Shown: positions 6,506 to 11,788 of the stretch, in pieces
How positions within the stretch are numbered: the stretch's first letter is position 1
Layout of the letters: every line of letters begins with the position of its first letter
Origin: Firmicutes bacterium UBA5389
Lineage (GTDB): Bacteria; Bacillota; DTU025
DNA length: 11,788 nucleotides
Assembly: GCA_002409965.1 (NCBI GenBank)
Contig: DHON01000068.1
Span: forward strand, 1 to 11,788
Reading direction: 5' to 3'
The notes under the pieces: model-generated
Seen by the model: only the letters and a program-made list of their open reading frames with translations
Databases searched by the model: none
What the model was told of the DNA's origin: nothing
Translations under genes and position numbers: made by a program

Positions 6506-7801
6506 ATGGCGGACGTTGTATTTAATGTCGGCAAAAAGACAAGCGCTAACAACAAAAAGCGGTTTTTCCAGTATCTGTTTATATATTGCGTGCTGCTGAC
6601 GGGTAACTCATACCTCTATTCTTATTTCATTGAGCCATTTACAACGTTGATAGCACTGTTGCTTATCGCCACGGTCTTCCTTATCCCTAGGCTCTGGCAT
6701 TTCCGTGACGTTGTTTTTACCGTTTTTGTACTCGTGTTATCACTTATTGTCCGTTGCTTCGCTGGCGGAGTTGGTATTAGTACCTTCATGCGCTTTGCCA
6801 TGACGATTACCCTCATTGACATAGCCATTAAAGTTGATGAGGGGATGTTCCTGACGCGTCTGCTGCGAGTTGTCTGTTTCCTTACTGTTATCAGCTCGGC
6901 AGCATATTTCGCGCGTCTCCTGTATCCTAGCCTCTACCAGGTGCTCCCTCTTTACGAGTTTGCCTCTCAGGGGGTGTACTACAGCATGCAGGTTGGCACG
7001 CACCTCTCCTACCACACCAAGGGACTCTTCCTTATTTGTATGCGAGAGGATGAGATTAGGAATATCGGTATCTTTACTGAACCGGGACTATATCAGGGAG
7101 TGCTGACTGCCGTACTCTTTGGGATGCTTTTCATGAGTAACAAGTTTCAATATTCTAAGCACGAACAGACCTTTTCCCTGATTGTTCTCCTTGTTGGAAT
7201 TGCGACATGTGGCTCCACTACGGGATTTCTATCCACGATTGGTGTACTAGCCTTCTTTGCTCTTTCGATAGGACGGAGAGAAGCCTTCGCTTCGCGACTG
7301 CGTTTGAAGCGAACCCTCAGTCTCACTGCCGTAATATTGCTTGTAGGTTTGGCAGTTGATTACTATATTCGTGCAGACCAGAGTATCCTTTCGGTTTCAT
7401 TCTTCAATAAGCTCTTTGTCGACACGACAAATGGCGAGGTGCGAGCCGACTCAGTGAACGTCTCTCTTAAGATGCTCTTGCAATATCCATTTGGCGTTGG
7501 TTTTGACACTATACAGAATGCGAAAGGTGCACTATCTGTGGGCGCTGGTCTTTTCGTCACGACTGCTGCGCTTGGAATACCCTTTGCTGTTGCTTATCTA
7601 TACTGGCTGCTCGCTCCGATACTCAAATCCGACCTTGGCTTCTGGGGAATCTGCGCATTCATTTTTATCTATTTCAACTTTGCGTTTTCGCAGTCACTTA
7701 TTTTGACTCCAGTTTTAGTGTCTATCTCGATTTATTATGCGCTGACAGGGGAGGGGGCAAAGAGAGATGAGGATTCTCTGGCTCTGCAGTACACCCGTTA
7801 G
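6506..7801 (+). CDS. wzy: Wzy-type polysaccharide polymerase (O-antigen ligase-like membrane protein)
   Basis: A highly hydrophobic protein of 431 residues from ATG 6506, with about 11 to 12 predicted membrane spans, a short positively charged cytoplasmic N-terminus (KK and NNKKRF before the first span) and a polar C-terminal tail. A longer soluble loop lies in the middle (roughly residues 139-195) and carries NIGIFTEPGLYQ; an Arg/Gly/Glu-Pro motif of this kind is often conserved in Wzy and WaaL proteins. A second loop ends FGVGFDTIQ, also typical. Wzy proteins join flipped undecaprenyl-linked repeat units on the outer face of the membrane. Sequence conservation in the family is low, so the call rests on topology, these motifs and context. 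The start is uncertain: TTG 6470 is in frame, 11 bases after a strong Shine-Dalgarno, and would add 12 residues. The last 35 bases overlap the next gene. Confidence 0.82.
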   Translation: MADVVFNVGKKTSANNKKRFFQYLFIYCVLLTGNSYLYSYFIEPFTTLIALLLIATVFLIPRLWHFRDVVFTVFVLVLSLIVRCFAGGVGISTFMRFAMTITLIDIAIKVDEGMFLTRLLRVVCFLTVISSAAYFARLLYPSLYQVLPLYEFASQGVYYSMQVGTHLSYHTKGLFLICMREDEIRNIGIFTEPGLYQGVLTAVLFGMLFMSNKFQYSKHEQTFSLIVLLVGIATCGSTTGFLSTIGVLAFFALSIGRREAFASRLRLKRTLSLTAVILLVGLAVDYYIRADQSILSVSFFNKLFVDTTNGEVRADSVNVSLKMLLQYPFGVGFDTIQNAKGALSVGAGLFVTTAALGIPFAVAYLYWLLAPILKSDLGFWGICAFIFIYFNFAFSQSLILTPVLVSISIYYALTGEGAKRDEDSLALQYTR

Positions 7802-9041
7802 GGCTGTGACAGAGTCGCTTGGACTTCCGACTGCCGTTCTTGGTGGCTGGATGAACGGGGCATATAACGATCTCATGGCAGAAAGGGACATCAAACTTTG
7901 CATCTGCTATCCGCAATCTAGAGTAGACTTCCCCGAACAATCCGTTGGTGAAGGCTTCACCTCCTTTGGATTCCCCTGGAAAGGAGAAGAGGATTCGAAC
8001 GCGAATCCAACGCGGATCCTGTTTAAGAGAATCCTTGAGGACTTCTGCCCTGACTGCATCCACATTTTCGGGACGGAGCACGAATATTGCCTCCTCATGG
8101 CCCAGATTGCAGAGGCTTGCGGTCTGGGGTCGCGTATATCGATATCAATCCAAGGATTGGTGTCGATATACGGTCTTCAGTTTCTGCCGGACTTCCCCCG
8201 GAAGGAACTGAAGCGTGCATCACTCTCGGAGCTGAAGAACCGCTGCTCTCTCTGGGATCAGCGTGAGAGTTATCTGCGTCGCGGAGAGAGCGAGAAAAGG
8301 CTGATCGAGAAGGCCCACTATGTGATGGGAAGAACTGAGTGGGACGAGGGCTGCTGCAGGCTTATCAATCCCTACATGCACTATCGTTACGTAGGTGAGA
8401 CTCTACGCGACGAGTTTTACCACGCGGAGCCTCGCTGTGAAATTGCTTCTCATCGCATCTTCTTCAGCCAGGGGGGCAAGCCCATCAAAGCAATGCACCG
8501 TCTGGTGGAGGCGCTCCCCATCGTCAAGTCTATCTACCCGGATGTAAAAGTGGTCGTGTCTGGCATATCTAGTCTCAGGACCGATCGATTGCGCGGTCTT
8601 ACTTATGATCGCTATCTCGCCAGGAGGATGAATGAGCTCGGGGTAGCTGACTGCTTCGAGTTCCTTGGTATGTTGGGGCCATCAGAGTTGATTGCGCAGA
8701 TGCAGAGTTGTGCACTCTTCGTTTCCACTTCATCAATAGAGAACTCTCCGAATTCCATGGGGGAAGCGATGATGCTGGGGCTTCCATGTGTGGCGTCATA
8801 CGTCGGGGGTGTCCCGAGCATCGCTAAACCTGGCGAAGAGGCCCTGCTGTTCCCTCTCAATGAGACCGAGATGTTAGCCCACTACATTATCTGGGTATTT
8901 AGTCACGAGAGAGAAGCCGAAGATCTTGGCTTGCGAGGAAGAACGCGCGCCCTCATCAATCATTCAAGGGAGAGGAATCGCGAGCAGCTCATTTCCGTAT
9001 ACAGGGAGATATCTGCGGGAGCGGATGGGGCGATATTATGA
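7767..9041 (+). CDS. GT4 family glycosyltransferase
   Basis: Complete 424-residue GT-B protein. It begins MRILWLCSTPVRAV and has CIHIFGTEHEY at 97-107 and a SIQGLVSIYG segment at 127-136. The C-terminal domain begins near 230 with IFFSQGGKPIKAMH, where Lys238 or Lys241 probably replaces the usual GR..KG loop. E-x7-E is at Glu325 and Glu333 (ENSPNSMGE), followed by GLPCVASYVGGVPS. This matches a GT4 branch common in capsule loci. The ATG has a good Shine-Dalgarno (GGAGGGGG, 7750-7757) inside the polymerase gene, and the two frames overlap by 35 bases. The stop overlaps the next start (ATGA). A near-perfect 18-bp inverted repeat sits inside codons 123-136. The sugar donor is not predictable from what I can see. 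Confidence 0.92.
   Translation: MRILWLCSTPVRAVTESLGLPTAVLGGWMNGAYNDLMAERDIKLCICYPQSRVDFPEQSVGEGFTSFGFPWKGEEDSNANPTRILFKRILEDFCPDCIHIFGTEHEYCLLMAQIAEACGLGSRISISIQGLVSIYGLQFLPDFPRKELKRASLSELKNRCSLWDQRESYLRRGESEKRLIEKAHYVMGRTEWDEGCCRLINPYMHYRYVGETLRDEFYHAEPRCEIASHRIFFSQGGKPIKAMHRLVEALPIVKSIYPDVKVVVSGISSLRTDRLRGLTYDRYLARRMNELGVADCFEFLGMLGPSELIAQMQSCALFVSTSSIENSPNSMGEAMMLGLPCVASYVGGVPSIAKPGEEALLFPLNETEMLAHYIIWVFSHEREAEDLGLRGRTRALINHSRERNREQLISVYREISAGADGAIL
8133..8172 (+). repeat. 18-bp inverted repeat with 4-base loop, inside a coding region
   Basis: The left arm is CGTATATCGATATCAATC (8133-8150), the loop CAAG (8151-8154) and the right arm GATTGGTGTCGATATACG (8155-8172). All 18 positions pair in RNA, with two G-U wobbles (8145 with 8160, and 8143 with 8162). 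The left arm begins exactly at codon 123 of the glycosyltransferase gene. The codons spanned include three ATA isoleucines. By a simple random-sequence estimate such a stem is unlikely to occur by chance in a window this size. Confidence 0.85.
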
Positions 9042-10294
9042 GAGCGGTTCGCAATAATAGAGTTCTCTATGTCGTAGTTCCTCCTCCGGGGCATGATGCT
9101 CCCACAAAGCATGCACTGGCTATTGCTCAACTTATGGGTGCCTGTGGCTGGAAGTGCGAGTTCCTCGTAACGGGCATCAGGTGCTCGAACGGGCAGCATA
9201 CGTCTGATTCATCGACAGATGCTGGGGTGTTTCCATTCTCGGTCGAAATACCAGAGTCTCTGGAGTATGCCAAATTTCAGGTTATCGAGAAGTATTCTGA
9301 GAGGCTCACGTCCGCCCGAGCGATTGATGCGTTTGAGGATTCTTTTCACCGCGTACGGCCTGGTGCTGTTGTTTATTACGGTATTTCCGCCAAACTTGCA
9401 CGTGCTATTCAGATGTGCTGTCACGAGGAGGGCGTCCCCGCGATTGTAGACGAGACCGACTGGTTCGATGCAAGGCTTGAAAACGGATTTGCCAACTACC
9501 TGTTTGAGCGTTCAAGGAGCGCACGGGTCGAGCGTGTGGACTGCCATGCCGATGGCGTTCTAGCCATTTCTCCCTTTTTTGAGGCTCATTTTCGCGAGCT
9601 TGCCGTACGCCAGGGGGGTAGTCCTCAAGTGCTCTTCCTCCCTCCCCTCAACCCAGCTGGGCAGGAAACCTTGGCGAAAGCCTATCCTGGCAGGATTCAA
9701 GGGGCTAAGACGAGATTTTTCTATGCGGGCTCGCTCGGCGGGCGTAAGGACCTGTTGGTTCCGTTCATCCGAGCCGTTGAACGTGTTGCCGGGCATCTTA
9801 ATACTGAGCCTTTTCTTGACGTATATGGCGTCTCAGAGGAGGAGGCCGCAAGGGTACTTGGTTGTCTCCCGGACGCAAGTCTTGTTTGTTTTCATGGTCG
9901 GCAGCCACACGACAAGGTTATTACGGCGCTTAGAGCCGCTGACTTTGGCGTACTCCTGCGCTATCCGGAGCGCTATGCACGTGCCGGCTTCTCGACGAAG
10001 TTTGCCGAGTGCATGTCGAACGGTGTACCCATGCTGTGCAACAGGGTTGGCGGTGCTGACTCCATCCTCGACAATGGAGTGGATGGCATCGTGATTCCTG
10101 ATACCGACGATGGGAGCATCGACAGCGGACTCAGGCGTACCTGCAATATGGGGGAAGTCGACCTCGGCCGGATGAAAGCTTCTGCCTTGCGCAAGGCGAG
10201 GTTCCTTTTCGACATAGACAGGTACCTCGAACCTCTCGGTGACTTTATGGATCGGGTAGTGGACGATACTCGGGCTAGACAAAGAAAAGGGTGA
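9038..10294 (+). CDS. Divergent GT4-like glycosyltransferase lacking the first Glu of E-x7-E
   Basis: A 418-residue protein with GT-B layout. The N-terminal domain starts RVLYVVVPPPGHDAPTKHA, with AIVDETDWFD (135-144) and ADGVLAISPFFEAHF (171-185) as in GT4 enzymes. The C-terminal domain starts near 226 with RFFYAGSLGGRKDLL and has a DVYG strand (261-264) and CFHGRQPHDKV. The position of the E-x7-E motif reads ARAGFSTKFAECMSNGVP: the second Glu is present (324), but the first is Ala316. Related enzymes with a G-F-P/S-T-K-x-x-E pattern are, as I recall, often annotated as active glycosyltransferases, so activity is likely but not shown. The start overlaps the previous stop (ATGA) and the stop overlaps GTG 10291 (GTGA). 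It is soluble, with no membrane span, and probably acts on the lipid-linked repeat unit. Confidence 0.85.
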   Translation: MRAVRNNRVLYVVVPPPGHDAPTKHALAIAQLMGACGWKCEFLVTGIRCSNGQHTSDSSTDAGVFPFSVEIPESLEYAKFQVIEKYSERLTSARAIDAFEDSFHRVRPGAVVYYGISAKLARAIQMCCHEEGVPAIVDETDWFDARLENGFANYLFERSRSARVERVDCHADGVLAISPFFEAHFRELAVRQGGSPQVLFLPPLNPAGQETLAKAYPGRIQGAKTRFFYAGSLGGRKDLLVPFIRAVERVAGHLNTEPFLDVYGVSEEEAARVLGCLPDASLVCFHGRQPHDKVITALRAADFGVLLRYPERYARAGFSTKFAECMSNGVPMLCNRVGGADSILDNGVDGIVIPDTDDGSIDSGLRRTCNMGEVDLGRMKASALRKARFLFDIDRYLEPLGDFMDRVVDDTRARQRKG

Positions 10295-10830
10295 TTCTTG
10301 TGGGTCTAGTTGCCAGGATTGTATGGGCCCTCAAACCAGGCGAAAGGAAGCTCGCAGAACTCAAGAGGCAGGGGCTCATCATCGGGGAGGGATGCGAAAT
10401 CCTCAATGGCTATGACTTTGGCTCTGAGCCCTATCTTGTTACGATTGGTGACAATGTTCGAATTTCTGCTGGCGTCCGCATCACTACTCATGACGGAGGT
10501 GTCTGGGTGCTCCGACACCTGTACCCCGATTTTTCCGACGCTGACCGTTTTGGAAGGGTGCGCATCGGTGACAACTGCCATATTGGGATGGACGCGATTA
10601 TCATGCCGGGTGTGACGATTGGCTCCAACTCGATAGTAGGCGCTGGGGGAGTCGTTACGCATGATGTGCCTGCGGGGTCGATTGTTGCGGGAGTTCCCGC
10701 GAGAGTAATCGGTACCATTGAAGGCTATAGGGCAAAGCATGAGCCAGAATTCGTGCATACGAAATACTTAGATTGGGACGGCAAACGGCGCGCCATTGAG
10801 CGCCTGCTTCCGCCCCTAGAAGGGAAATGA
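10291..10830 (+). CDS. Left-handed beta-helix O-acetyltransferase (maltose/VatB type)
   Basis: A 179-residue protein with hexapeptide repeats: IGEGCEI (31-37), IGDNVRISAGVRI (52-64), IGDNCHIGMDAIIMPGVTI (92-110), IGSNSIVGAGGVVTHDVPAGSIVAGVPARVIG (110-141). The catalytic-type His67 is in the TTHDGG loop. The family transfers acetyl from acetyl-CoA to a sugar hydroxyl in the cytoplasm, working as a trimer, so here it most likely O-acetylates a sugar or repeat-unit intermediate. The start is uncertain: GTG 10291 overlaps the previous stop (GTGA) but has no clear Shine-Dalgarno, whereas in-frame GTG 10300 lies about eight bases after AAGGG (10287-10291). The stop overlaps the next start (ATGA). 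The substrate is not known. Confidence 0.9.
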   Translation: MILVGLVARIVWALKPGERKLAELKRQGLIIGEGCEILNGYDFGSEPYLVTIGDNVRISAGVRITTHDGGVWVLRHLYPDFSDADRFGRVRIGDNCHIGMDAIIMPGVTIGSNSIVGAGGVVTHDVPAGSIVAGVPARVIGTIEGYRAKHEPEFVHTKYLDWDGKRRAIERLLPPLEGK

Positions 10831-11788
10831 GCATCAACATGGAGAAAATACTCGTAACTGGTGCTGCCGGCTTCATCGGTGCATTCCTCACGAAACGCCT
10901 CATTGAGACGACCGATTGTGTGATAGTTGGCGTCGATAACCTGAACAACTACTACGACCCGGGTATCAAACGGGCGCGCCTAGATATGATTGGAGAGGCC
11001 GATGTCAATGGGCGCTTTACCTTCGTGCGAGGTGACCTCACTGATGCCGCATTCGTCGAGCGGCTCTTCGCTGAGAACGGCTTCGATGTGGTGGTAAATT
11101 TGGCGGCTCAGGCAGGCGTTCGTTACTCCATCGAGAACCCTCTTGCATACGTCCAGAGCAACCTTGTAGGCTTTTATAACATTCTAGAGTCTTGCCGGCA
11201 CCATCTGGTGAAGCATCTGGTATATGCAAGCTCCAGTTCAGTCTACGGCGGCAACACGAAGGTGCCATTCTCTGAGGATGACTGCGTTGACTCGCCGGTC
11301 TCTCTCTATGCTGCCACCAAGAAGAGCAACGAACTTATGGCGAGCGCCTACAGCAAGCTCTATTCCATCCCAGCGACTGGGCTTCGTTTCTTCACGGTGT
11401 ACGGACCAATGGGGCGGCCCGATATGGCTTACTTCAAGTTTGCGAACACTCTGCGGGCGGGTGGCACGATAAAGATATACAACATGGGTCACTGCAAGCG
11501 CGACTTCACCTACGTGGATGACATCGTGGAGGGGGTGACTCGTGTGATTGCGGTGCCTCCCAGTGTGAAGACTGGTGAGGATGGTTTGCCTCTTGCCGCA
11601 CACCGCGTATACAACATCGGCAACTCCTCGCCTGTGGATCTGTTAGATTTTGTCTTCACACTGCAGCGTGTACTCGTGGAAGAGAGGGTGCTCCCCGAGG
11701 ATTTTGACTTCGGGGCACATCGAGAGTTCGTCCCGATGCAACCGGGTGACGTGCCCGTGACCTATGCTGACACGACTAAACTCCAACG
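10827..11788 (+). CDS. UDP-glucuronate 4-epimerase type NAD-dependent epimerase (3' end outside window)
   Basis: The open frame runs off the right edge after 320 codons; family members are usually about 340-360 residues, so only the last few dozen residues are missing. The Rossmann motif TGAAGFIG is at 11-18, followed by GVDNLNNYYD (35-44), NLAAQAGVRYSIENP (91-105), YASSSSVYGG (133-142) and catalytic Tyr161 and Lys165 (YAATKK). GLRFFTVYGPMGRPDMAYFK (185-204), RDFTYVDDIVEG (225-236) and MQPGDVPVTYADT (304-316) are hallmark segments of the UDP-glucuronate 4-epimerase branch. The product should be UDP-galacturonate, an acidic building block for the polymer. ATG 10827 overlaps the upstream stop (ATGA) close after AAGGG; ATG 10839 is an in-frame alternative that removes four residues. 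I leave the gene symbol empty because naming varies between loci. Confidence 0.9.
   Translation, partial: MSINMEKILVTGAAGFIGAFLTKRLIETTDCVIVGVDNLNNYYDPGIKRARLDMIGEADVNGRFTFVRGDLTDAAFVERLFAENGFDVVVNLAAQAGVRYSIENPLAYVQSNLVGFYNILESCRHHLVKHLVYASSSSVYGGNTKVPFSEDDCVDSPVSLYAATKKSNELMASAYSKLYSIPATGLRFFTVYGPMGRPDMAYFKFANTLRAGGTIKIYNMGHCKRDFTYVDDIVEGVTRVIAVPPSVKTGEDGLPLAAHRVYNIGNSSPVDLLDFVFTLQRVLVEERVLPEDFDFGAHREFVPMQPGDVPVTYADTTKLQ

Noticed and set aside
7415..7431. TTTGTCG / CGACAAA inverted repeat in the polymerase gene
   Set aside because: Seven-base arms inside coding sequence are within chance expectation, and no U-run follows to make it a terminator.
1..11788. Insertion sequences, CRISPR arrays, attachment sites or a JUMPstart/ops element
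   Set aside because: I found no transposase frame, terminal inverted repeats, regularly spaced repeats or GGCGGTAG-type element on either strand. The mosaic look rests on gene content and the fossil at 2966 only.

Overview
This window is an interior piece of a bacterial surface-polysaccharide (capsule, exopolysaccharide or O-antigen type) biosynthesis operon. All ten intact or partial genes lie on the + strand, and most neighbours overlap by 1 to 4 bases (ATGA, TAATG or GTGA junctions), as expected for one translationally coupled transcript. I see no promoter, terminator, tRNA, CRISPR array or insertion sequence, and both ends cut through a gene. The base composition looks moderately GC-rich (a bit above half by eye), Shine-Dalgarno sites are of the AGGAGG type, and GTG starts occur. 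Together with a radical SAM enzyme in a glycan locus, this makes a gut or oral actinobacterium of the Coriobacteriia kind (Collinsella or Olsenella-like) a reasonable guess, but that is weak inference.

Layout: (1) bases 1-460 hold the C-terminal end of a GT4 glycosyltransferase; (2) 457-1734 a complete GT4 glycosyltransferase with an internal four-cysteine cluster; (3) 1737-2963 a radical SAM/SPASM enzyme; (4) 2964-3116 the only sizeable intergenic gap, which reads as the broken N-terminal stub of another glycosyltransferase (one in-frame TGA) and can fold so as to mask the next ribosome binding site; (5) 3117-4190 a GT4 glycosyltransferase; (6) 4217-5278 and 5278-6462 a CapE/CapF pair of nucleotide-sugar enzymes; (7) about 6506-7801 a multi-spanning Wzy-type polymerase; (8) 7767-9041 and 9038-10294 two more GT4-like glycosyltransferases, the first containing a striking 18-bp inverted repeat and the second lacking the first glutamate of the E-x7-E motif; (9) 10291-10830 a left-handed beta-helix O-acetyltransferase; (10) 10827 to the window end a UDP-glucuronate 4-epimerase-type enzyme.

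How they work together (inference from families): CapE and CapF convert UDP-GlcNAc towards UDP-2-acetamido-2,6-dideoxy-L-talose or, with a CapG 2-epimerase not seen here, UDP-L-FucNAc. The last gene should supply UDP-galacturonate from UDP-glucuronate. The five glycosyltransferases build a lipid-linked repeat unit at the inner face of the membrane, the acetyltransferase decorates it, and the Wzy protein polymerises flipped units outside. The initiating phosphoglycosyltransferase, the Wzx flippase, CapG and chain-length control are not in the window. The radical SAM enzyme is the least explained member and the best candidate for undescribed chemistry.
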